Part shown: piece after piece, positions 7,912 to 14,351 of the stretch
How positions within the stretch are numbered: position 1 is the first letter of the stretch
Layout of the letters: every line of letters starts with the position of its first letter
DNA from: Candidatus Omnitrophota bacterium
GTDB lineage: Bacteria; Omnitrophota; Gorgyraeia; Gygaellales; Profunditerraquicolaceae
Length of the DNA stretch: 14,351 nucleotides
Direction: 5' to 3'
NCBI GenBank assembly: GCA_026387255.1
Contig: JAPLMA010000107.1
Span: 1-14,351, forward strand
Made by a program: the position numbers and the translations under genes
The notes under the pieces: generated by a model
The model's input: only the letters and a program-made list of their open reading frames with translations
Told to the model about the DNA's origin: nothing
Databases searched by the model: none

Positions 7912-8358
7912 GTGATTAGGAGAATTAATAATAAACCATTAGGCGACCTTTTGCTGGACCGCGGGATTATTAATCAATCTCAGTTGGATCAGGGGTTAGA
8001 TCTTCAGAGAGTAAAAGGAGGGTTAATCGGCGAGATTCTCGTGGAGTTAGGATTTGTTAAAGAGGATGATATTGCTCAGGCTCTGACTGCGCAGTATGGT
8101 TTTCCTTATTTGCCTTTAGGTAATTATGATGTTGATCTGGATATTACCAGTATTATTCCCGGTAGAGTGGCCAGGCAGTACCTGCTCGTGCCAATAGATA
8201 AGATCGGTAATAACCTTACCTTGGCGATGTCTAATCCTCTGAATATTCAAGCCATCGAGGATGTGGAGTTACTTAGCGGATGTAGCGTACAGACTTTTGT
8301 TTCCACCTCTTCTGATATCAAAAGAGCAATTGAAAAATACTATAAAGACAAGGAGTGA
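7912..8358 (+). CDS. Stand-alone MshEN-type (GspE/PilB N-terminal) domain protein
   Basis: The 148-residue protein consists only of the domain found at the N-terminus of PilB/GspE/MshE ATPases; no ATPase region follows. Two tandem half-motifs are visible: LGDLLLDRG...LDLQ (L10, G11, G18, Q32) and IGEILVELG...LTAQ (G40, G47, Q61). This is the pattern through which MshEN domains bind cyclic di-GMP. The Arg usually before the first LG is Pro9, so binding is probable but not certain. The remainder (IIPGRVARQYLLVPI, LTLAMSNPLN) is the second part of the same domain. The next two genes encode ATPases with homologous N-termini, so this protein could regulate them or compete in assembly. A TTG at 7903 would add three residues. 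Such single-domain proteins are usually annotated only as hypothetical. Confidence 0.85.
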   Translation: MIRRINNKPLGDLLLDRGIINQSQLDQGLDLQRVKGGLIGEILVELGFVKEDDIAQALTAQYGFPYLPLGNYDVDLDITSIIPGRVARQYLLVPIDKIGNNLTLAMSNPLNIQAIEDVELLSGCSVQTFVSTSSDIKRAIEKYYKDKE

Positions 8359-8365
8359 AGGTAGG

Positions 8366-8432
8366 TAGTATTTAGTAGCTAGTAGCTAGTAGTTAGGTTT
8401 TCTTACATGCTACCTACTATTTGCTAACTACT
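8366..8432 (+). repeat. Heptad-repeat imperfect palindrome (copy 1), upstream of the first ATPase gene
   Basis: The left arm consists of 7-nt units: TAGTATT, TAGTAGC, TAGTAGC, TAGTAGT, TAG (8366-8396). The right arm (8403-8432) is the inverted counterpart, reading on the opposite strand as TAGTTAG, CAAATAG, TAGGTAG. Paired across a 6-nt loop, about 21 of 30 positions are complementary, with some G-U pairs in addition. The region fills most of the spacer and puts TAG stops in all three forward frames. It lacks a GC-rich stem and T-run, so it is not a standard terminator. Confidence 0.7.
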
Positions 8433-8451
8433 CTTATTAGTTAATTTTATT

Positions 8452-10167
8452 ATGTTGTCACTCAAAGACCGGCTTACGGAAATATTAATTAATAACAAGC
8501 TTATCAGCGCTGAGCATCTTACGCAGGCGCTTAAAGTGCAGGCCACTAAAGGCGGTAAGCTCAGTGATATTCTTGTTGAGCTTAAGTTTGTTGAGGAAAG
8601 CGAGTTGATTACTACTTTAAGCGAAGGCTTGGGCTTGCCTTTAATTGATTTAAAACGTTTTAAAATTGACCTGGATATTGCGAAAATAATTCCAGTTGAT
8701 ATCGCCCGACATTATCAAATCATTCCCATATCTAAAATGGGGGATACGATTACTTTGGCGATGGCTGATCCGTTAAACATATTTGCCATTGACCATGTGC
8801 AGGCCCTCACCGGTTTTAAAATAAATCCAATAATTTCTTCTGTGGCGGATATTAATCAAACGATTGAATTATCCTATCCGGATACCTCTAAGGGGATTAT
8901 CGAGGATTTGGTTAAAGAGATGACTGTTTCTTCTATTGAGTTGATTAAGGAAGAAAAGGAGACATTTCCTAGCGACCAGGAGTTGGATCGCATCAGCCAT
9001 GACGCACCGGTAATCAAGGTGGTAAATATGATTTTAGAGGAATCAATAAAAAAGGGTGCTTCAGATGTGTTGGTTGAGCCGTATGAGAAAAAATTGCGTA
9101 TACGCTTTCGTATTGATGGAATATTACAGGAGCAGAAGGCGCCGCCTAAGTCGATGCATGCTTCAATAGTATCGCGAATTAAAGTTATCGCGGAACTGGA
9201 TATCGCTGAACACCGCCTTCCTCAGGATGGACGTTTTAAAGTAAAGATACTTAATCGCGAGGTAGATTTTCGTGTGTCTATTCTGCCTTCTAGCTATGGA
9301 GAAAAGGTTGCTTTACGTATTCTGGATAAATCGCAGGCAAATCTGGATACAAAAAAGCTTGGGTTTAGCGATCATGCCTTAGGAATTCTGGCTAAGGTAT
9401 CATTGTTGCCTCATGGTATGATTCTGGTTTGTGGGCAAACCGGAAGCGGGAAGACGACTACTCTTTATGCGGTTTTAAAATCCGTGGACAGCCCGGATAA
9501 GAATATTGTCACGGTAGAAGATCCAGTGGAGTTCCAGTTGGAAGGCATAAATCAGGTAACGGCTAAGCCAGAGATTGGACTTAATTTTGCTGCCGCCCTG
9601 CGTTCCATCCTGCGTCAAGACCCGGATATTATTATGATCGGAGAGATTCGTGATTATGAAACTGTAGATATCGCGATCAAAAGTGCTTTAACCGGGCACC
9701 TTGTCCTTTCGACGTTACATACTACTACTGCCGCCGGAGCGGTGGTGCGTTTAGTGAATATGGGCGTAGAGCCATATTTAATTAATTCTTCTTTAGTCTG
9801 TGTTATTGCCCAGAGATTGGTGCGTAAGATATGTTCATACTGTAAGGAAGCTTATCTTCTTAAAAATGATATTGCTCAGAGCCTGAAGCTAGATCTAAGT
9901 AAAATTAGTAATTTACAATTTTATAAAGGCAAAGGTTGCCAACATTGTTTTAATTCTGGATATTCAGGAAGAACCGTAATTGCGGAAGTTTTGCAGCTTA
10001 GTCAGAAGATTCGGGATTTGATTTTGACTAGTTCGCAGGAACAGTTTATTAAACAGCAGGCGCGTATGGAAGGAATGAAAACTCTGCGCGAGGATGGGCT
10101 CCAGGCGGCTTTAAAAGGGTATACAACAATTGAAGAGGTTTTGCGTGTAACTACGCCGGACGAATAA
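8452..10167 (+). CDS. PilB/GspE-family pilus assembly ATPase, divergent paralogue 1
   Basis: Hexameric ATPases of this family drive pilin extraction or secretion at the inner-membrane base of type IV pili and type II systems. The 571-residue protein has an N-terminal MshEN-like domain (1-140), a linker, the N2 domain with LPQDGRFK (about 256-263), and the ATPase core. Key motifs are Walker A GQTGSGKTT (328-336), the Asp box TVEDPVE (354-360), Walker B DIIMIGEIRD (392-401), the His box STLHT (H423), and a zinc tetracysteine C461/C464/C496/C499. Departures are Gln329 where Pro is usual in Walker A, and ASDVLVEP (203-210) where ASDIHxEP is normal. The MshEN half-motifs have lost their glycines (T9, K16, S38, K45). 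The catalytic residues remain, so it is probably an active ATPase. It lies between two heptad palindromes and has no Shine-Dalgarno site. Confidence 0.92.
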   Translation: MLSLKDRLTEILINNKLISAEHLTQALKVQATKGGKLSDILVELKFVEESELITTLSEGLGLPLIDLKRFKIDLDIAKIIPVDIARHYQIIPISKMGDTITLAMADPLNIFAIDHVQALTGFKINPIISSVADINQTIELSYPDTSKGIIEDLVKEMTVSSIELIKEEKETFPSDQELDRISHDAPVIKVVNMILEESIKKGASDVLVEPYEKKLRIRFRIDGILQEQKAPPKSMHASIVSRIKVIAELDIAEHRLPQDGRFKVKILNREVDFRVSILPSSYGEKVALRILDKSQANLDTKKLGFSDHALGILAKVSLLPHGMILVCGQTGSGKTTTLYAVLKSVDSPDKNIVTVEDPVEFQLEGINQVTAKPEIGLNFAAALRSILRQDPDIIMIGEIRDYETVDIAIKSALTGHLVLSTLHTTTAAGAVVRLVNMGVEPYLINSSLVCVIAQRLVRKICSYCKEAYLLKNDIAQSLKLDLSKISNLQFYKGKGCQHCFNSGYSGRTVIAEVLQLSQKIRDLILTSSQEQFIKQQARMEGMKTLREDGLQAALKGYTTIEEVLRVTTPDE

Positions 10168-10169
10168 AT

Positions 10170-10237
10170 CAGTAGTTAGCATGCAGTATGTAGAAGTTAG
10201 GGTGGCCTATATACTAAATACTAACTACTACATACTG
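10170..10237 (+). repeat. Heptad-repeat imperfect palindrome (copy 2), between the two ATPase genes
   Basis: The left arm reads CAGTAGT, TAGCATG, CAGTATG, TAGAAGT, TAG (10170-10200). The right arm, read on the opposite strand from 10237 down, is CAGTATG, TAGTAGT, TAGTATT, TAGTATA, TAGG. One tight pairing joins 10184-10200 with 10221-10237 (16 of 17 complementary). An alternative pairs nearly the whole arms across a 3-nt loop at 10203-10205. It shares the unit types TAGTAGT and TAGTATT and the 7-nt period with the copy upstream of paralogue 1. No T-run follows, so it is not a standard terminator. Confidence 0.72.
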
Positions 10238-10244
10238 AATTTCT

Positions 10245-11957
10245 ATGCACTCATTAAAAGAAAATATAATGGAGATACTTCTTAAAAGCCAGCAGATTAC
10301 CAATCTGCAATTAGAGCGTGCCTTGAGCTTGCAAAAAGAAAAAGGAGTTCCCTTAAGAAAGGTTCTGGTTGAGGAGGGGATCATTACTGAAGAAGCTTTA
10401 TTGTCTTTGTTTTCTGAACAGCTTTACATACCGACCTTGCGTTTGGCCAAATTTAGATTTGATACTGAGGTAATTAATTTAATTCCGGAACACATGGCCA
10501 AACTTTACAATACTATCCCCCTATCTAAAATTGGTTCTACTCTAACTGTGGCGATGTCGGATCCATTAAATATTTTTGCGTTCGATGATTTAAGTAATTT
10601 TACCGGATGCAACATCGACATTGTTTTAAGTCCTGAAGATGAGATTTTACATGTTATTGATAGCCAATATCATAAAGAAGCCAAAGAGATGCAGAATATC
10701 CTCGATGAAACAGCGTTAGCGCGTAGCGCAGGAACAGATAAAAATTTAGAGTTATTTAAAACTGATGAGATTGAGTTGTCGAATGCACTCTTAGAGAGTG
10801 AAAAAGCGCCGATCGTGCAGTTAGTTGAGATTATTTTGGCGCAGGCTTTAAAAAGAAGAGCTTCAGATATACATGTCGAGCCGGAGATTGATTGTCTGCG
10901 CATTAGATATCGCGTGGATGGTTCATTACATGATGTCTTAAGGGTTCCCAAGATTAATCAAAATGCAATTTTAGCCCGACTTAAGATTATTTCCAATCTG
11001 GATATTACTGAAAATCGTATTCCACAGGATGGTAGATTTAAAGTTAAGACTGAGGGGCGGGAGGTAGATTTTAGAGTTTCTAGCTTGCCAACAACTTTTG
11101 GCCAAAAATTTGTCCTGCGGGCCTTAGACAAGGCAAATCTTTCCGTTGGTTTAGATAAGTTAGGTTTTTCCCCGCAGCCTGCGGCGACTTTTAAAGCGGC
11201 AGTAGCTAAACCCTTTGGCATGCTGTTGGTCACCGGACCTACCGGTAGTGGTAAATCTACTACGCTTTATTCTGTGTTAAACCAGCTTAACACCGCCGAG
11301 AGAAATATTATTACGATTGAGGATCCCGTAGAATATCAGGTAGAAGGGATTACTCAGGTGCAGGTTAAACCGGATATTGGTTTAGATTTCGCTTCAGGAC
11401 TGCGTTCTATTTTGCGGCAAAGTCCGGATGTAATTATGATCGGTGAGATTAGGGACGCTCAGACTGCGGATATCGCCATTAAAGCGGCGCTCACCGGACA
11501 GTTGGTACTTTCCACATTGCATACCAATGATGCAATTTCGAGTATTACCCGGCTTATCGATATGGGGGTTGAACCGTTTTTGGTGGCCTCGAGTATAATT
11601 ATGTTTTGTGCACAGCGACTGGCGCGCAAGATTTGTTTTAAATGCCGCAAGCCTATAGAAATTTCTGATGATTTTTTGAAAAAAATCGGATTTCATGGTA
11701 AAGTTACCTTTTATGCCGCGCAGGGATGTAAATATTGTAATAATACCGGTTTTTTTGGACGGGTTGCGGTGTTGGAGACGATTTTAGTTGATGACACGAT
11801 AAGGGAGATGATCATCCGTAGAAAATCAATAGATGAGATCAGGAGTTATGTGGTGGGAGAATTGGGAATGAAAACATTGCGCGATGATGCTTTTCAAAAG
11901 GTAAAAGAAGAATTGACCACCTTGGATGAGGCGATCAGAATTACTACTGAGGAATAA
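10245..11957 (+). CDS. pilB: PilB/GspE-family pilus assembly ATPase, canonical paralogue 2
   Basis: This 570-residue protein has the same architecture as the ATPase encoded just upstream and is clearly its paralogue. It keeps the textbook motifs: ASDIHVEP (206-213), Walker A GPTGSGKST (331-339), Asp box TIEDPVE (357-363), Walker B DVIMIGEIRD (395-404), His box STLHTND (H426), and a zinc tetracysteine C464/C467/C495/C498. It is the better candidate for the extension motor PilB. The N-terminal MshEN-like region is degenerate in its first half (M9 and Q16 at the glycine positions) and partly kept in its second (R38 replaces Gly, but G45 and Q59 remain). The adjacent HD-GYP gene and PilC support a type IV pilus or type II-like role; GspE cannot be excluded from sequence alone. 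The start ATG has no clear Shine-Dalgarno site. Confidence 0.92.
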   Translation: MHSLKENIMEILLKSQQITNLQLERALSLQKEKGVPLRKVLVEEGIITEEALLSLFSEQLYIPTLRLAKFRFDTEVINLIPEHMAKLYNTIPLSKIGSTLTVAMSDPLNIFAFDDLSNFTGCNIDIVLSPEDEILHVIDSQYHKEAKEMQNILDETALARSAGTDKNLELFKTDEIELSNALLESEKAPIVQLVEIILAQALKRRASDIHVEPEIDCLRIRYRVDGSLHDVLRVPKINQNAILARLKIISNLDITENRIPQDGRFKVKTEGREVDFRVSSLPTTFGQKFVLRALDKANLSVGLDKLGFSPQPAATFKAAVAKPFGMLLVTGPTGSGKSTTLYSVLNQLNTAERNIITIEDPVEYQVEGITQVQVKPDIGLDFASGLRSILRQSPDVIMIGEIRDAQTADIAIKAALTGQLVLSTLHTNDAISSITRLIDMGVEPFLVASSIIMFCAQRLARKICFKCRKPIEISDDFLKKIGFHGKVTFYAAQGCKYCNNTGFFGRVAVLETILVDDTIREMIIRRKSIDEIRSYVVGELGMKTLRDDAFQKVKEELTTLDEAIRITTEE

Positions 11958-11959
11958 TT

Positions 11960-13030
11960 ATGGGAATTCTTGGAAAAATACTTTTAATTTGTGATGATAA
12001 GGGTTTTTCTAACCATTTTAAGGAACAGCTTTTTGCTTTAGGGGAGTATTCTATTGTTGTAGAGCCTACTTTTCAGGCAGCAATCTTAAGCTTAGCTAAT
12101 GGGATGAGTGATTTAGTTTTTGTGAAATACACTACTCTAGAAACAGATATTGCCGCATTGATCTTTGAATTAAAAAAAGTTGATCCTGATTGCGTGGTAA
12201 TTGTTTTGCTTGATGCGCTAAGGGATGGCCTGGTAAATGAGTTTGCGGAATTAGGAGTGTTTGAAAGCACGGTTTGGCCGATAAGCGCAGATAAATTAAA
12301 GTTTATTATTGATAAAGGTGCTAAATTACACACATTATTAACTTTTAGCCGAAGGATGAATCAAGGGTTGAAGGAAAATAACCAGGCCTTAGAGAAGCAG
12401 AATACACTTTTGGCTAAAAGAATCGAAGATTCTACAAGCAGCTTAAGCAGGTTGTATGAAGATTTACGTTCTACTTATATGCGTACGATTCGAGTTTTGG
12501 CGCAAGCCATTGATGCGCGAGATCATTATACGCATAGTCACTCAGAGAATGTAGCGCGCTACGCGGTAGTTATGGCTAATGAGCTAAAGCTTTCGGCGAA
12601 AGATATTGAATTAATCCGCCAGGCTTGCGAGTTGCATGATTTAGGAAAAATAGGTATCGAAGATAATATTTTGCTAAAAACTTCTGCTTTGACTTCTTTA
12701 GAGTGGGAGCAGATTAAAAAGCATCCTACGATTGGTGCTAAGATTCTGGAGCCATTGACTTTTCTTGGCGGGGTGGTAGACTTAGTAAGGCAACATCATG
12801 AGCATTATGATGGCACCGGGTATCCGGAAGGAAGAAGAGGTGAAGATATCCTTTTAGGTGCGCGCATTATCCATGTGGCGGATGCTTATGAAGCCATGCG
12901 TTCTGCACGTTCTTACAGAAAATTGCCTTTAATGAAGGCAGAGGCAATTTTAGAAATTAAACGTAATAGTGGCACACAATTTGATCCAAAGATTGTGGAA
13001 GTATTTTTAAAAGTGGTTGATAATCTATAA
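11960..13030 (+). CDS. Pseudo-receiver HD-GYP protein, probable cyclic di-GMP phosphodiesterase
   Basis: HD-GYP domains hydrolyse cyclic di-GMP at a bi- or tri-metal site. The 356-residue protein has a receiver-like N-terminus (1-122), a helical or coiled-coil linker (about 125-170) and an HD-GYP domain (about 171-356). Expected metal and signature residues are present: H194 (HSENV), H226-D227 (LHDLGKIG), H255 (KHPTIG), H279-H280-E281 with D284-G-T-G-Y-P289, and D308 (HVADAYEAM). The receiver looks unable to accept phosphate: K56 stands where the acceptor Asp belongs (DLVFVK), and the conserved Thr and Lys near residues 84 and 106 are replaced (Trp106 for Lys). Regulation is therefore likely by protein contact, not phosphorylation. 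GAGGA-like sequence (11949-11953) precedes the ATG, 2 bp after the pilB stop, so it is probably cotranslated with the motor. Confidence 0.92.
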   Translation: MGILGKILLICDDKGFSNHFKEQLFALGEYSIVVEPTFQAAILSLANGMSDLVFVKYTTLETDIAALIFELKKVDPDCVVIVLLDALRDGLVNEFAELGVFESTVWPISADKLKFIIDKGAKLHTLLTFSRRMNQGLKENNQALEKQNTLLAKRIEDSTSSLSRLYEDLRSTYMRTIRVLAQAIDARDHYTHSHSENVARYAVVMANELKLSAKDIELIRQACELHDLGKIGIEDNILLKTSALTSLEWEQIKKHPTIGAKILEPLTFLGGVVDLVRQHHEHYDGTGYPEGRRGEDILLGARIIHVADAYEAMRSARSYRKLPLMKAEAILEIKRNSGTQFDPKIVEVFLKVVDNL

Positions 13031-13058
13031 TTTTTTTCACTAAAGAGCAATCTAGAAG

Positions 13059-14267
13059 ATGAATACCTATAAATATTCCGCAAAAGATAAAAAGGGGCTT
13101 TCTGTAAGTGGAATAATTCAGGCTGCCTCAGAGGCAGAGGTTGCGGATATTTTACATAAAAAAGAAATGGTGGTTTTTTCGGTGGAGTTTGCCAAGATTT
13201 CTACTGCTAATCCCAAGCCGATTGACAAAAAGGTCAAGCTTGATGATTTAGTCGTTTTCTCGCGTCAGTTGGCGACGATGATCGACGCCGGCATTCCTTT
13301 GGTTAACGCTTTAGGTATTTTAGCTGAGCAGATTGAAAATGAGAGCTTAAGGGGTATTGTTGGCAATGTGCGCCAGGATATCGAAGCCGGTATGAGTTTT
13401 TGTGATGCCTTGGCTAAACATCCGTTAGTTTTTTCTGATCTTTTTGTGAATATGGTAAAAGCGGGAGAAGCTTCAGGTATGTTAAATGAGATTCTGGACC
13501 GCTTGGCCACGTTTATGGAAAAGCAGGCAGCCTTGAATCGTAAAATAATTTCTAGCCTTGTTTATCCGGCGGTAGTAGTGAGTATGGCGATTATTATTAC
13601 GGCTGTACTTTTAATTAAAGTCGTGCCTACATTTAAAGGCATCTTTGATTCATTGGGGGGGACATTACCGATGCCTACCCAAGTTTTGATTCTGGTCAGT
13701 GACCTTTTGAGAAAATATCTTTTATTTTCGATATTGTTCTTAGGGGGTGGTATATATTTATTTAAAAGATACTTAAAGACAGAAAAAGGCAGATATGCGT
13801 TTGACCGATTGACATTAAAGGCTCCGGTCTTTGGCCCTCTTTTACGTAAGTTAGCGGTGGCTAAGTTTTCGCGTACTTTTTCTACATTAGTTAAGAGTGG
13901 AGTTTCAGTTCTAAGTGCCTTAGATATTGTGAGTAAAACCGCAGGCAATAAGGTGGTGGAGGAGGCAGTAGTTAATTGTTCTAAAAGCGTACGTGACGGT
14001 GAGCCGATTTCCCGGCCGTTGGCTAAGAGTGGAGTTTTCCCGCCCATGGTTACCCGGATGATTAATGTCGGTGAGCAAACTGGCCAGTTAGAAAAAATGC
14101 TTTCTAAAATTGCTGATTTTTATGATGATCAGGTTGATGCTGCGGCCGGGGCATTAACCAGTTTGATCGAGCCCTTGGTGATTGCTTTTTTAGGTATTGT
14201 TATTGGTGGCATTGTGGTGGCATTATTTCTGCCGATTTTTAAGATCTCACAATTGATGGCGCATTGA
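13059..14267 (+). CDS. pilC: Type IV pilus / type II secretion inner-membrane platform protein PilC (GspF family)
   Basis: PilC/GspF is the polytopic platform on which the assembly ATPase acts to move pilins into the fibre. The 402-residue protein has the standard length and layout: a cytoplasmic N-terminus beginning YKYSAKDKKG, two repeated GspF domains (about 64-190 and 266-393) and three membrane segments (about 166-190, 219-237, 370-394). Family signatures are FSRQLATMIDAGIPLVNAL (67-85) and its second-domain counterpart FSRTFSTLVKSGVSVLSAL (270-288), plus GEASGMLNEIL and GEQTGQLEKML, and LIEPLVIAFLGIVIGGIVVA at the C-terminus. The start ATG follows GAAG. It lies 28 bp after the HD-GYP gene and closes the visible operon. 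It could equally be called GspF, but the ATPase pair and c-di-GMP genes fit a pilus. Confidence 0.95.
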   Translation: MNTYKYSAKDKKGLSVSGIIQAASEAEVADILHKKEMVVFSVEFAKISTANPKPIDKKVKLDDLVVFSRQLATMIDAGIPLVNALGILAEQIENESLRGIVGNVRQDIEAGMSFCDALAKHPLVFSDLFVNMVKAGEASGMLNEILDRLATFMEKQAALNRKIISSLVYPAVVVSMAIIITAVLLIKVVPTFKGIFDSLGGTLPMPTQVLILVSDLLRKYLLFSILFLGGGIYLFKRYLKTEKGRYAFDRLTLKAPVFGPLLRKLAVAKFSRTFSTLVKSGVSVLSALDIVSKTAGNKVVEEAVVNCSKSVRDGEPISRPLAKSGVFPPMVTRMINVGEQTGQLEKMLSKIADFYDDQVDAAAGALTSLIEPLVIAFLGIVIGGIVVALFLPIFKISQLMAH

Positions 14268-14345
14268 GTCCGCAGAGGAGAATCTGTAATAGAGTCAAGT
14301 GTTTAGGAGCTTAATTAAATAGTCGTAAATAATTAAAAAAAGTTC

Positions 14346-14351
14346 TTGACA
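14346..14351 (+). promoter_or_regulatory. Possible -35 element of a promoter cut by the window edge
   Basis: A perfect TTGACA forms the last six bases, preceded by an A/T-rich tract (14317-14342) resembling an UP element. The -10 box would lie outside the window. Its place after pilC is where pilin genes are often found, so it may serve a downstream pilin gene. The other 78 bases after pilC hold no gene and no clear terminator. Confidence 0.4.

Noticed and set aside
8366..8432. Intrinsic terminator between the MshEN gene and the first ATPase gene
   Set aside because: The stem is AT-rich and imperfect and no T-run follows the right arm. The same applies to the palindrome at 10170-10237.
8366..10237. 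CRISPR array or transposon ends flanking the first ATPase gene
   Set aside because: There are only two copies, 1.8 kb apart, with no spacers or cas genes. No transposase or target-site duplication is visible, and each copy is itself a full palindrome, not one half of a terminal inverted pair.
13562..14047. 161-codon open frame on the minus strand
   Set aside because: It lies fully antisense to the pilC coding sequence, whose GspF signatures are unambiguous. It has no ribosome-binding site and no recognisable domain. The other minus-strand frames (for example 10670-11233, 11394-11696 and 12073-12333) are shadows of the ATPase and HD-GYP genes in the same way.
14268..14330. Terminator after pilC
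   Set aside because: Only a 4-bp CAGA/TCTG pairing is visible and no T-run follows; it is not supportable.

Overview
The window is about 14.35 kb. It is gene-dense and all supported genes lie on the + strand, with spacers under 100 bp. It looks chromosomal, from a rod-shaped Gram-negative-type bacterium with AT-rich, mostly T/A-ending codons and few strong Shine-Dalgarno sites. The gene content (mreBCD-mrdA-rodA followed by an uncharacterised B12-like radical SAM gene, then a type IV pilus block) would fit an uncultured lineage such as Omnitrophota. That placement is an inference from gene style and order, not a demonstrated assignment. No tRNA, rRNA, CRISPR array, transposase or integrase is visible.

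Region 1 (1-6421) is the cell-elongation operon: the C-terminal part of mreB, then mreC, mreD, mrdA (PBP2), rodA and a stand-alone radical SAM protein of the type usually found beside rod-complex genes. Several junctions are ATGA overlaps or nearly so. MreB filaments, the MreC/MreD scaffold, the SEDS glycosyltransferase RodA and its transpeptidase PBP2 together form the elongasome.

Region 2 (about 6411-14267) starts with a well-formed sigma70-type promoter, TTGTCA-17 bp-TATAAT, embedded in the 3' end of the radical SAM gene. It reads as one transcription unit: a membrane HAMP-GAF-GGDEF protein with a ruined GGDEF signature, a 148-residue protein consisting only of a MshEN-type domain, two tandem PilB/GspE-type assembly ATPases, a pseudo-receiver/HD-GYP protein with an intact predicted c-di-GMP phosphodiesterase site, and the inner-membrane platform protein PilC. 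A perfect TTGACA at the last six bases suggests another promoter just beyond the window, possibly for a pilin gene.

Two observations stand out. First, this is a compact pilus-plus-cyclic-di-GMP cassette in which the stand-alone MshEN protein keeps most c-di-GMP-binding-type residues while the N-termini of both ATPases have lost most of them. This suggests that nucleotide sensing has moved from the motors to a separate small protein. Second, the spacers on either side of the first ATPase gene each hold a long imperfect hairpin built from a degenerate 7-nt unit (TAGTAGC/TAGTATT type). They look like two members of an intergenic heptad-repeat palindrome family.
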